Assembly: GCA_022784805.1 (NCBI GenBank)
Contig: JALFYG010000205.1
Span: forward strand, 1-9,700
DNA from: Spirochaetales bacterium
GTDB lineage: Bacteria; Spirochaetota; Spirochaetia; Sphaerochaetales; Sphaerochaetaceae
DNA: 9,700 nt
Direction: 5' to 3'
Part shown: piece after piece, positions 1 to 9,000 of the stretch
How the letters are laid out: each line of letters starts with the position of its first letter
How positions within the stretch are numbered: position 1 is the stretch's first letter
The notes under the pieces: generated by a model
The model's input: the letters and a program-made list of their open reading frames with translations, nothing else
What the model was told of the DNA's origin: nothing
The model's database searches: none
Made by a program: the position numbers and the translations under genes

Positions 1-503
1 GAGAGTTGTATGGAAGGGTGACGACATCAAGTCTAGGTATGGTTTTTCCATATGCAGAGAGATTCAGCACCACTCATCAATGGGTAAGGGACGTTGCAGA
101 TAAAGTAGGCATGTCCTATGTTCCTGGAGAGTATATCAACCTCCCTCGTTGGCCCAGCCAGCTCTTTGAAGCCTTCTTTGAGGGCCTTGTTCTTGGAGCG
201 ATCATCTGGTTTGTGGTAAGAAAAATAAAGAAGAACAAAAATCTGGCTCATGGCACGATTCTCGGCTCATATATTATGGGTTACGGCATCATAAGATTCT
301 TTCTTGAATACTTTAGACAGCCGGACAGAGACATCGGTTATGTAATAGGATACAGTGAAAATATTTATCTTTTTGAAAGTTGTTTAAATATTTCAAAAGG
401 ACAGATATTCTGTCTCTTGATGATAGTCGGAGGATTAGCCCTCCTCTTATGTGTAAATTTGATTGGAAAAAGGAAGAAGATAGATGATAGGCGAAAGAAT
501 TAA
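1..503 (+). CDS. lgt: Prolipoprotein diacylglyceryl transferase, C-terminal part (5' end outside the window)
   Basis: Lgt is an inner-membrane enzyme that moves diacylglycerol from phosphatidylglycerol to the lipobox cysteine of prolipoproteins, the first step of lipoprotein maturation. The frame is open from the left edge (first full codon at base 3) and reads E-L-Y-G-R, matching the conserved NGELWGR-type motif of Lgt. It is followed by GMVFP, then the PSQLFEAFFEG motif (usual form PSQLYEA) with a membrane segment, then GYGIIRFFLEYFRQPD. The Tyr and Arg four residues apart in that last motif (about bases 282-296) correspond to the essential Tyr235/Arg239 pair of E. coli Lgt. A last hydrophobic segment and a basic tail (GKRKKIDDRRKN) end the protein, which fits the cytoplasmic C-terminus of the family. 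About 166 residues are visible of a usual 270-300. The TTG at base 6 is only an internal leucine codon, not a start. The stop lies 20 bases inside the next gene. Confidence 0.95.
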   Translation, partial: ELYGRVTTSSLGMVFPYAERFSTTHQWVRDVADKVGMSYVPGEYINLPRWPSQLFEAFFEGLVLGAIIWFVVRKIKKNKNLAHGTILGSYIMGYGIIRFFLEYFRQPDRDIGYVIGYSENIYLFESCLNISKGQIFCLLMIVGGLALLLCVNLIGKRKKIDDRRKN

Positions 504-2256
504 AAGTCTTAGAGCCCAAATGGCTCTCTCTGGAGTAGATGCCTGGATTATTACAGGTACTGATCCCCATCAAAGTGAATACGTCGCTCCAAGATGGAGG
601 ACAAGAGAATTTATTTCCGGTTTCTCAGGTTCAGCTGGTACAGTGATCATCACTCAAAGCGAAGCATTGCTTTGGGTAGACAGCAGATACTTCCTTCAGG
701 GTGCCCAGCAGATCGAGGGAACTGAATACAAGCTTATGAAGCTTGAAACCGATGGCACTCCTGATCCTTGGAAGTGGCTTTCCGAGTCCCTTAATAAGGG
801 TATGAAGGTAGGAGTCGACGGTACTTCAATCTCCATTGAAACCTTTGAAAAGAATAGTGAACTCTTGAAAAAGAAGGGAATAGAACTAGTTTCTACTCCA
901 GATTTCCTTCTTTCTATCTGGACTGATAGACCAGATGTACCATGTACCAAGATTTATAAGATGAAGGATGAGTATGCTGGTTTCACCGCTTCTGCAAAGA
1001 TTAACTTCGTCAGAATCAAACTGAGACAGGCCGGAGCAGACTGGACCTTTATTTCCAGCATCGATGATATTGCATGGCTCACTAACTTAAGGGCAAATGA
1101 TATCCCATGTAACCCAGTTTTTGTTGCATACGCCTTTGTTTCCCTAGATAAAGCAGTTCTGTTTGTGGATAAGAGAAGATTCGATGACGAGTTACTTGCC
1201 AAAGTTTCAGAGGATTATGAAATAAGACCATATGAGAGTGTTTATGATGATATTGCATCCCTCACTCGTCGTGGCATCGGTTTCTATTCTCCTGAGAAAG
1301 TATCATATGCCTTCGCTCCTGCAATCAACAAGAAGAGAAACCTCAGAGGTCGTGATATCACCACAGACCTTAAGGCAAGAAAGAATCCTGTGGAATTGGA
1401 GGGTATGAGAAGAGCCCACTTCCTTGATGGCGTGGCCTTTGCAAACTTCATGGCTTCCCTGGATCCACTTGGAACATATACAGAGCTTGAAATAGCAGAC
1501 ATGCTTGAGAGTGAGAGAAAGAAGATGGAAGGATACCTTGGACCATCTTTCGAGCCTATTAGCGCTTTCAGGGAGAATGGCGCCCTCTGTCACTATAGTC
1601 CATCCAAGGAACATGAAAAGACAGTTACAGGTCCTGGTCTCTTGGTCCTGGATACAGGAAGCCAGTTTGGCTTTGGTATGACAGACCTTACAAGAACTCT
1701 TCTTTTCGGAACAGAAGCTACAGAAGAACAGATTCGCGACTATACTCTTGTTTTGAAGGGACATCTTGCTCTTGCCAGACAGATTTTCCCTAAGGGAACA
1801 AAGGGTGTACAGCTTGATGTTCTTGCAAGACAGTTCTTGTGGTGTGCCGGGGAGAGCTATATGCATGGAACAGGACATGGAGTAGGATGCCATCTCAACG
1901 TCCACGAAGGACCGGCTAGAATATCCACAGCTATGGTTGATGTTCCTCTTGAGACAGGTATGGTTCTCAGTGACGAGCCAGGTGTATATAAAGCTGGAAG
2001 ACATGGAATAAGAATTGAAAACAATCTTGCTGTCCAGGCATATTCAAAAACAGAGTTCGGTGAGTTCTACAACTTTGAGGTTCTTTCCATGGTTCCATAT
2101 GAAAAGAAGCTTATTGATGTAAGATATCTTACAGATGTGGAAATCGCCCAGATTGATGCATATCATCAGTGGATAAAGGATCAGCTCATCGACTATGTCT
2201 TCGAAGAGACCAAGCCATGGCTTGAAGAAGCTACAGCACCTTTAAAGAGAAACTAA
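484..2256 (+). CDS. Xaa-Pro aminopeptidase, M24B family, long three-domain form
   Basis: This cytoplasmic metallo-aminopeptidase removes an N-terminal residue that precedes proline. The 590 residues match the long eukaryotic-type aminopeptidase P (XPNPEP1-like, about 620) rather than the roughly 440-residue E. coli PepP. Layout: creatinase-like N-domain about 1-140, second creatinase-like domain about 155-305, pita-bread catalytic domain about 306-525, and a C-terminal extension about 530-590 of the Peptidase_M24_C kind. All five dimetal (usually Mn) ligands are present: Asp390 (LDTGSQ), Asp401 (TDLTRT), His465 (HGTGHGVG), Glu498 (DEPGVY) and Glu512 (RIEN). His370 and His474 (NVHEGP) fit the conserved active-site histidines, so the enzyme should be active. 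No signal peptide is seen. The ATG at 484 follows an AGGAAGAAG ribosome-binding site inside the end of lgt, so the two genes overlap by 20 bases and are probably translationally coupled. Confidence 0.95.
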   Translation: MIGERIKSLRAQMALSGVDAWIITGTDPHQSEYVAPRWRTREFISGFSGSAGTVIITQSEALLWVDSRYFLQGAQQIEGTEYKLMKLETDGTPDPWKWLSESLNKGMKVGVDGTSISIETFEKNSELLKKKGIELVSTPDFLLSIWTDRPDVPCTKIYKMKDEYAGFTASAKINFVRIKLRQAGADWTFISSIDDIAWLTNLRANDIPCNPVFVAYAFVSLDKAVLFVDKRRFDDELLAKVSEDYEIRPYESVYDDIASLTRRGIGFYSPEKVSYAFAPAINKKRNLRGRDITTDLKARKNPVELEGMRRAHFLDGVAFANFMASLDPLGTYTELEIADMLESERKKMEGYLGPSFEPISAFRENGALCHYSPSKEHEKTVTGPGLLVLDTGSQFGFGMTDLTRTLLFGTEATEEQIRDYTLVLKGHLALARQIFPKGTKGVQLDVLARQFLWCAGESYMHGTGHGVGCHLNVHEGPARISTAMVDVPLETGMVLSDEPGVYKAGRHGIRIENNLAVQAYSKTEFGEFYNFEVLSMVPYEKKLIDVRYLTDVEIAQIDAYHQWIKDQLIDYVFEETKPWLEEATAPLKRN

Positions 2257-2280
2257 TTAGTTAAATTGGAGATAAAACAT

Positions 2281-3930
2281 ATGGTTGAACCATTAAAGAA
2301 AAACGGACTTATTGAAAGAAAAGGCCCAGTTGTCCTGGTAATCATGGACGGTGTGGGATTTGGTAAGTATAAAGAAGGAGATGCTGTTGCTTCTGCTGTT
2401 ACAAAGAACTTGGATAAGTTCTATGAAACTTGCCCTTGGACAAAGCTCAAGGCACATGGAACAGCTGTTGGTCTCCCAAGCGATGCTGACATGGGAAACA
2501 GCGAAGTCGGCCACAATGCCATGGGCTGCGGAAGAGTATTCAGCCAGGGAGCAAAGCTCGTTGCTCAGTCTATTGAAGAAGGAAAGATGTTCCAGGGCGA
2601 GACATGGACAAAGCTTGTCAAGAACGTCAAGGATAACAATTCTACACTTCATTTCATCGGTCTTCTTTCCGATGGTAACGTTCACTCCCATATCAACAAC
2701 CTTAAGGCTATGGTAGTTGAAGCTAAGAAGGAAGGAGTAAAGAAGGTAAGAGTACATGCTCTCTTGGATGGAAGAGACGTAGGTGAAATGTCTGCCCTCG
2801 ATTACTTTGATCCATTTGCAGAGTTCCTCGCAGAACTCAGCGCTGATGGAACATTCGATGCAAAGATTGCATCTGGTGGCGGAAGAATGGTCATCACAAT
2901 GGACCGTTATAACGCTAACTGGGATATGGTGAAGAAGGGTTGGGAGACCCATGTTCTTGGAGAGGGCAGACAGTTTGCTTCTGCTCATGGAGCCATCGAA
3001 ACACTGAGAAAGGAAACAGGTGCCATCGACCAGGATCTTCCTCCATTTGTTGTTGCTGAGAATGGAAAGCCAGTTGGAACTATTGAAGATGGCGACAGCG
3101 TCATTCTCTTTAACTTCCGTGGAGACAGAGCTCTTGAGATTACAAAGGCTTTCGAAGCAAAAGAACTTACAGAGTTCGATAGAAAGAGAGTTCCAGTTGT
3201 CGAGTATGCAGGAATGATGGAATATGACGGAGACCTTCATGTTCCTCACCAGTATCTTGTTTCTCCTCCAGCCATCGACCGCACTCTTGCAGAGTATCTC
3301 TGCACAAGTGGCGTAAAGCAGTTCTCAATCTCTGAGACCCAGAAGTTCGGACACGTTACATACTTCTTCAATGGTAACAAGTCAGGTAAGTTTGATGAGA
3401 ATCTGGAAGAGTATGTAGAAGTTCCTTCCGACATCGTTCCATTTGAAGAGAGACCTTGGATGAAGTGTGCTGATATCACAGACCGTGTCATCAAAGAGAT
3501 TGAAGGCGGTAAGTGGGACTTCATCAAGCTTAACTATCCAAACGGAGACATGGTAGGACATACTGGCGTTTATGAAGCAGTTGTCTGCTCAATGGAAGCT
3601 ATGGATCTTCAGCTTGGAAGACTTAAGAGTGCCATTGAGAAGGCTGGCGGCGTCATGATCATCACAGCTGACCATGGTAACGCAGACGATATGTATGAGC
3701 ATGGAAAAGACGGCAGTGTAAAGACAAAGGCTAATGGCGATCCAAAGGCAAAGACTTCACACTCTCTCAATCCTGTACCATGTATCATCTACGATCCAGA
3801 GTATAAGGGTGAGTATTCAAAGGCATTGAATGAAGGTCTTGGTATCTCCTCTATTCCTGCTACATGTATGAATTTCTTGGGTTATGATGCTCCATCTGAT
3901 TATGATAAGTCAGTTATCAATCTTAACTGA
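2281..3930 (+). CDS. gpmI: 2,3-bisphosphoglycerate-independent phosphoglycerate mutase, long (plant/trypanosomatid-like) form
   Basis: GpmI interconverts 3- and 2-phosphoglycerate in glycolysis and gluconeogenesis through a phosphoserine intermediate, using two metal ions (typically Mn). An alkaline-phosphatase-superfamily domain is interrupted by the phosphotransferase domain. Numbered from the ATG at 2281 (549 residues), the seven metal-site residues are Asp23 (IMDGVG), nucleophile Ser74 (MGNSEVGH), Asp423 and His427 (PNGDMVGH), Asp464 and His465 (TADHGNAD), and His494 (TSHSLNPVP). Substrate-site motifs HSH (135-137), DGRD (163-166), FNFRGDR and QKFGHVTYFFNG are intact. The length and segments such as IASGGGRM, TMDRY, LVSPPAIDRT and NGNKSGKFD resemble plant and trypanosomatid enzymes more than the roughly 510-residue E. 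coli or Bacillus type. I chose ATG 2281 because TTGGAG at 2266-2271 is a good Shine-Dalgarno at normal spacing; an in-frame TTG at 2266 lies inside it. The gene starts 24 bases after the aminopeptidase stop and is the last gene before a terminator. Confidence 0.97.
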   Translation: MVEPLKKNGLIERKGPVVLVIMDGVGFGKYKEGDAVASAVTKNLDKFYETCPWTKLKAHGTAVGLPSDADMGNSEVGHNAMGCGRVFSQGAKLVAQSIEEGKMFQGETWTKLVKNVKDNNSTLHFIGLLSDGNVHSHINNLKAMVVEAKKEGVKKVRVHALLDGRDVGEMSALDYFDPFAEFLAELSADGTFDAKIASGGGRMVITMDRYNANWDMVKKGWETHVLGEGRQFASAHGAIETLRKETGAIDQDLPPFVVAENGKPVGTIEDGDSVILFNFRGDRALEITKAFEAKELTEFDRKRVPVVEYAGMMEYDGDLHVPHQYLVSPPAIDRTLAEYLCTSGVKQFSISETQKFGHVTYFFNGNKSGKFDENLEEYVEVPSDIVPFEERPWMKCADITDRVIKEIEGGKWDFIKLNYPNGDMVGHTGVYEAVVCSMEAMDLQLGRLKSAIEKAGGVMIITADHGNADDMYEHGKDGSVKTKANGDPKAKTSHSLNPVPCIIYDPEYKGEYSKALNEGLGISSIPATCMNFLGYDAPSDYDKSVINLN

Positions 3931-3944
3931 GTGATCTGAAGGAT

Positions 3945-3995
3945 AAAAAAGGGCTGCTGGATTTAGGTTTGGCAGCCCAAATTATTTGAGTTTTT
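3945..3995. terminator. Bidirectional Rho-independent terminator between converging operons
   Basis: The arms GGGCTGC (3951-3957) and GCAGCCC (3972-3978) pair perfectly over 7 bp, with two possible G-T pairs extending the stem inward and a loop of roughly 10-14 bases. On the minus strand the hairpin runs directly into six T (complement of AAAAAA at 3945-3950), a textbook intrinsic terminator for the operon ending at 4050. On the plus strand the tail is AAATTATTTGAGTTTTT, less regular but AT-rich, and it lies just 20 bases after the gpmI stop. One hairpin therefore probably ends both transcripts. No gene fits in the 119 bases between the two stop codons. Confidence 0.85.
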
Positions 3996-4049
3996 CACAC
4001 TTCTTTATCAATTCTATGAACAATCTCATATAGAGTAAATCTGTTTGTT

Positions 4050-4817
4050 TTAGAGGCTATCTCCAGCATTGAGAACAAGAATAATTGTGGCAGGAATTGC
4101 CAGTACAATGGATGTAGCAGCTGTATATATGATGTTGAAATAAGCGAAATAGATAGATAAGGCAAGCATTATGAATGCAATGGACCTTTTGATGTTAAGA
4201 CTTGTCTTATCTTTGACCGCAGTCATTATAAAGGTGATGATGGCAATAAAATAAAGAACGATTACAACTATCTGTACATATACTTCATATCCAGGAGTCA
4301 TTGTGCTCATCCTTCCATGATAACTAGAAAAAGGCACCAATGCTGATATTAAAAGTGAAATGGCCAGGAACAGTAATGTATATGTACCTATATTTGATGA
4401 AGAGAAACCATAGTATCTGATAGAAGATAGGAGGAAGAGGGCAGCTGTAGCTAACAGAGAGAACCTCTGAATGACAAGAAGAGCCTCTGGATAAACAAAG
4501 ATATATCCCATGGCTTCAACTGCATCTACAACAATCAATGATGCCTGCATTGCTGTGATTGTAAACAAAAGAGGCATTATTTCTCCGTCCTGGCTATGGA
4601 GTTTGTGCTTGAAAATAAGGGCGGCCTGTGGCCATAAAGAACAAATTAGAATGACCAAATGCGGAAGGTAGTCCAAGAGATTATTCTCCACTTCACTCCA
4701 GCCTACGCTTTTAAATGAAGATAATAAGACTTCAAAAAGAGCGAAGGCATATAGAAGTGTTATGATAATCTGGACTACCAACAAAGATACTATGGTCTTT
4801 CTATTTTGATTCTGCAT
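4050..4817 (-). CDS. Multi-spanning membrane protein of unknown function
   Basis: I do not recognise this 255-residue protein. It is strongly hydrophobic, with about seven or eight predicted membrane segments at roughly residues 9-33, 48-69, 82-105, 112-133, 144-163, 179-201, 211-229 and 231-250. Between them are short polar loops, such as FKSVGWSEVENN (35-46) and SSYHGRMSTMTPGYE (164-178). No catalytic motif, nucleotide-binding site or cysteine cluster is seen, and the basic N-terminus (MQNQNRK) suggests it begins in the cytoplasm. Its ATG overlaps the stop of the upstream symporter gene as TGATG, and an AAGGA Shine-Dalgarno lies about 9 bases upstream inside that gene. This is strong evidence of co-translation, so a role beside the symporter (accessory subunit, regulator or partner in the membrane) is a reasonable inference but unproven. 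It is the last gene before the terminator. Confidence 0.8.
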   Translation of the reverse strand: MQNQNRKTIVSLLVVQIIITLLYAFALFEVLLSSFKSVGWSEVENNLLDYLPHLVILICSLWPQAALIFKHKLHSQDGEIMPLLFTITAMQASLIVVDAVEAMGYIFVYPEALLVIQRFSLLATAALFLLSSIRYYGFSSSNIGTYTLLFLAISLLISALVPFSSYHGRMSTMTPGYEVYVQIVVIVLYFIAIITFIMTAVKDKTSLNIKRSIAFIMLALSIYFAYFNIIYTAATSIVLAIPATIILVLNAGDSL

Positions 4818-6031
4818 CAGATTGTATCCTTAAGAGGAATTTTTGCATCTGTCTTGGTTCTGGCTCCAGAGATGGCATTTGCCATAAGAGACAAGGTCAT
4901 ATCGATCAAGAGGGCACAACCATTGATGAATGGAATCAGAGAGACGATAGCAGCTTCTGCCCCATATATATTGATATTGAGCATCTTAAGAGCAATTACA
5001 GATATTGCAGCAACTTCTATTCCTGAGAATAGGGATGAAAGGAAAGATGCACCGGCAATAGCGAGTGTAAGAAGAATCAAAGCTACCATTGAGATCTCTG
5101 CCCCCAATGTCTTAAGAAGTGTAATGACGGTGACAGTGGAGACAAAGGCTGTTCCACCTCTTGTGATCACTATGGATAGAGGAGTGACAGTAGATGAAAT
5201 TCTCTTCTGTATTCCCAAGTTAGAGCGGGAAAGAGACTCTCCGATAAGAGAAGAAGCAAACATATTACCGCTGACAAAAGCTGTAATCAAACCGCTTAAT
5301 CCTCTTCCGATCACTCCATAAGGATTCTTTTTAAAACCTGTGAAGAAAGCAAAGAGCAATGGGAGAATGACCAACACAACCACCAGTGTTGCAACTATCA
5401 GGGCAATAAATGGCTCTGGAGCGGCAAATGCCGTCTTCTCCTGCCAGAGCCCTAGGAAGAATGTTGTTGCTGCAACATAAACATAGCATGCTCCAAAGTA
5501 TGTCAGGGTCCTCTGTATTCTGTACATTACTTCACTGAATGAGTTCATGACAGTATAAGCAGGTCTGATTATGTCTGAAGAAGGAGTAAGTGCAACACCA
5601 AGAATAAAGGAGGCGATAAGAGCAGGAATAAAGCACTTAGATAAGAAAGCAGATGAACATAGAGGATCTATAACTGATAAAAATGATGTTATCTCGCTTT
5701 CATAATCGCCACCTGCTGAGGCGGATACAGGGAAGATTACATCAACAAATCTAGCTGCGAATGCACCTAAAAATGATAGGACAAGAGTTGTGATGACAGC
5801 CCAAAGTATAGTAGTTCTGAGAACTTTTCCACCTAGTTTATTTTTTCTGAGACTTGCTGTTCCTGCAGCCATTGTAACAATAGATGTTCCAAGAAACAGA
5901 AAAGCAGCGACTCCTGTAAGGTAAGAGGTGAGTGTCGACATCATCCCAAAGAGAGATGACGAGGATGAAAAAGTAAATGCTGTGGCCCCCGCCATAAGAA
6001 GTGCAGCTAAATATGTAAGCCAAGTCTCCAT
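4817..6031 (-). CDS. Divergent dicarboxylate/amino acid:cation symporter (DAACS/SDF family) protein
   Basis: This is a 404-residue integral membrane protein of the glutamate-transporter (GltPh) fold, a family that takes up acidic or neutral amino acids or C4-dicarboxylates with Na+ or H+. Family-like landmarks in order are a serine-rich hairpin-1 region (SGNMFASSLIGESLSRSNLG, 254-273), TPLSIVITRGGTAF (283-296) in the place of PLGATINMDGTAL of transmembrane helix 7, a hairpin-2 region (GASFLSSLFSGIEVAAISV, 327-345), and a last helix with IDM (376-378) followed by MANAISGA. The match is recognisable but weak: NMDGT is replaced by TRGGT (290-294), only one of the two helix-8 aspartates is kept (Asp377), and the substrate-carboxylate arginine position is leucine (Leu380). 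Substrate and coupling ion cannot be assigned. The ATG at 6031 follows a strong GGAGG site, 19 bases after the GH13 stop. The gene is translationally coupled to the next one. Confidence 0.75.
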   Translation of the reverse strand: METWLTYLAALLMAGATAFTFSSSSSLFGMMSTLTSYLTGVAAFLFLGTSIVTMAAGTASLRKNKLGGKVLRTTILWAVITTLVLSFLGAFAARFVDVIFPVSASAGGDYESEITSFLSVIDPLCSSAFLSKCFIPALIASFILGVALTPSSDIIRPAYTVMNSFSEVMYRIQRTLTYFGACYVYVAATTFFLGLWQEKTAFAAPEPFIALIVATLVVVLVILPLLFAFFTGFKKNPYGVIGRGLSGLITAFVSGNMFASSLIGESLSRSNLGIQKRISSTVTPLSIVITRGGTAFVSTVTVITLLKTLGAEISMVALILLTLAIAGASFLSSLFSGIEVAAISVIALKMLNINIYGAEAAIVSLIPFINGCALLIDMTLSLMANAISGARTKTDAKIPLKDTI

Positions 6032-6050
6032 TATATCCTCCGTCTTCAGG

Positions 6051-9000
6051 TTATTCCTTGACTATACCTGAAAGTTTATATCCGCTCTTTATCTCCTTTT
6101 CAAGAAGAGTTCTAGCAAAGAGATCGGTCTCTTTTGCAGTCCTGTCCTGAGAGGAGACGAAATATGAGAGAGTACAAATAACTATAGCTCTCTGCATACT
6201 CTCTTTATTATACCACACAGTACCCTGATGTTCATGGCACTGACAAAGATTCATTACACCACTATCGTTGAGAAGGCATGAAAGCATGAGTGTAGGAGTC
6301 TTTTCAACTTCGTCCTCACTGTAGAGGATGATGGCTGAAAGCATCAAAGCAGCCTCATGTGACAAAGCTCTTCTCTGATTGTCATCAAGACCCATCAAGA
6401 GAGTGTAGTGGGAGAAGAATTCATCCAACATCAACCTGTCTGCTGTCTCCATCAATGATCTTGGAGTCTTATCAGAAGCAAAAGGAATGAGAAGAAGCAT
6501 CTCTGCAATGAGAATCTTTATTGACTCATCAAGGCTTGTCCAGCTCTGGAATGTCTTAGGACCCTTTGCTCCGAAAGCCTTTGAAAGTGCCTTTATAAGC
6601 TTGATGACAGGCTGAGCCTCCACGTCTCTCGGAACAGCTCCGATCTGACCTTTGACGCTCTCTTCCAATGTCGGATAGATTTCATAGAGGGTGGAGTAGA
6701 TCTCTGCAAGCTCCAAGAGAAGTTCTCTCTCTTTTTCCTTTGAGCTCTCATTTTTGATGATATCTTCAATAAGACCTATGAATTTCTCGTCTCTTGCCTT
6801 CTCCAAGACATCATAGACAGGCTTTAGTCTCATCATGGCAATAGCCTTGTTGATGTCTCTGATACCTCTCTCTCCATATTCCTTGTACAAGGATTCGATA
6901 CATCCGTCTGTATCCTCCACTTCCCTGATGTTCCAGAATACTCTGGCTTCATATCCGTTCAGACCGAAAGTGAATCCATCGTAGAGGGAGATGGAAGGAA
7001 GAATATATGAGAGTCCATCTGAGAAACAGTCCATGATACAGTAGTTTCTGCTGCCATATGTAAGATTCAAGTTCTCAGCAAGGTTAGTTCTCACCAGTTT
7101 CTTATCTTCACCATTCTTCTTTAACTTTGGACTGGAAGTGTTGATGGTACCAAAAGCTCTTTCATATCTATTGTTGACCAGAACCAAGGTTCTTTCATTT
7201 CCGCTTCCATTTACAAAGGCATAAACAGACTCTTCGACGCCATTTGGTCCGACACAGTCATAGATATTGAAGTTGTCTACGTTGGCAAAGAGGTATCTCT
7301 TTCTCAAAAGAGGGAAGATTCTTCTTTCATGCTGGTCGATAAGCCACTGATTTGGCTTCTCGTCATAATATGCCCTCTGGTACTCCATGCCATACTTTTC
7401 TCTGTATCCTTCAATCTGTCCATGTCCGATCATCGGGAGACCTGGGAGAGTTGAGAGAAGGGTAGCGACACCGAAGTATCTGTCGTCACAGCCAAACTGA
7501 GCGATGGCAGTATCTTCGTCAGGGTTATTCATGAAGTTGACATATCTCTTGAGAATCTCTGGTTCGAACTCCAAAGTATTCTTGATGGAATCTCTGTACT
7601 TCTGATTCTCCTGGTTCTTCAGCATGTTCATGAAGGCACTGTTATATACACGGTGCATACCAAGTGTTCTTACAAAATATCCTTCCATCATCCAGAATGC
7701 TTCTGCAAGCAAGAGTGTATCCGGGACTTCCTTTGCAACTCTGTCTACAACCTCTCTCCAGAACTCTTCAGGAATTCTCCTGTTGAACTCTCTTTCATCC
7801 ATTGCATGTTCTGCTCTTCCTGCAATATCTCCACCTGTTCCTGGTTTTGGATACCACAGTCTCTCGATATGTCTCTTTGCAAGAGTCATGGCTGCGTCGA
7901 AACGGATGATAGGGAAGTTTCTGGCAACGTGGAGAATTTTCTGAATAACAGCCTCTCTTGTTACCGGATTAAGATAATCTAGCTGTGCAGTATCGTTCCA
8001 AGGCATCGTTGTACCATCGTTACCATGGAAGATATATCTGATTTCTCCAGTGTGCCTGTTTCTCATTCTGAATGTGACGGCGGCATCTGTCCTGTCATAA
8101 TAATGGTCTTCCAGCTTTACTTCCCAGTCCGGGTTGGTAGAGAGATCTGGACCATTGTATGTATATGATGGGAACGGAGAGTAACTCTGGGAGACAAAAT
8201 ACTCTGGGTGCTCGTATACCCAGTTTCCATCGATACCTGTATGGTTAGGAACCATATCGGAAGCAAGTCTGATGCCTCTCTTTCTGCATCTTTCCCTAAG
8301 GTTCTCGACAGCTTCCCATCCTCCGATGTCAGAGGAGATGTCGTAGTCTTTCAAAGAGTATGCGGAAGCAACAGCATCCGGGTTTCCACAGAGGTGCTTG
8401 ATTGTCTTGGATGCTTCACTTCTCTGCCATAGACCAATGAGCCACAGGGCTGTGATGCCTCTATGCTGCATAATGTCCAACTCTTCATCAGGAATTTGAT
8501 CGAGAGATGTTATTGGTCTCTTATACTGCTTTGAAAGCTGGTCAAGCCAAACAAGAGTGGATTTGGCCACCATGACGACACATGGCATCCAGTTTGAGTC
8601 TGAGGAGAAAGCCTCATATTCATTTATTTCAGAGGAGAAATCTATTACAGGCATTGGGCCTGGTGCTCCTCCGAATCCATGATCCTTCTGCTCTTCATTG
8701 ATATAGTCCAAAGAAGACTTGAGAAGAGTAATGAAAGACTCTGGAAGCATTCCCGCCCACTCTCTGATAATGTACTGAATCTGATCTAAGAGTGAATCCG
8801 GATAGAGGCGGGCAGGCATACAAAGGAATGTGAAAATATCGTCTGTATTAGGTTCGCCGTTTCTCAAATCATCTTTTACATAAGAAGAGAGAATAGAGGA
8901 AAGAGCGCGGGAAGAGTCTGGGAAAGAAAGACCTTCTGGTGCAATGAAAGGCTTTGCTGCAGCCACAAGTGCTCTGTTCTGAAGCATTACCTGATGGATA

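Noticed and set aside
6..8. TTG at the left edge as a start codon
   Set aside because: It is the leucine of the conserved Lgt G-E-L-x-G-R motif; the frame continues upstream to the window edge.
1303..2004. 233-codon open frame antisense to the aminopeptidase gene
   Set aside because: Same in-register codon-bias effect; it covers the metal-ligand motifs of a clear M24B enzyme and shows no protein-like features of its own.
2266..2280. Upstream TTG start for gpmI adding five residues
   Set aside because: The TTG is part of the TTGGAG Shine-Dalgarno of the ATG at 2281, and the added residues match nothing in the family.
2293..3249. 318-codon open frame antisense to gpmI
   Set aside because: It lies in register opposite the sense codons, so its stops would be sense TTA, CTA or TCA codons, which gpmI hardly uses. 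The translation has no recognisable domain, while the sense strand carries every GpmI motif.
4806..5321. 171-codon plus-strand frame opposite the transporter gene
   Set aside because: It is antisense to membrane-helix coding sequence; composition is odd and no motif or credible ribosome-binding site was found.
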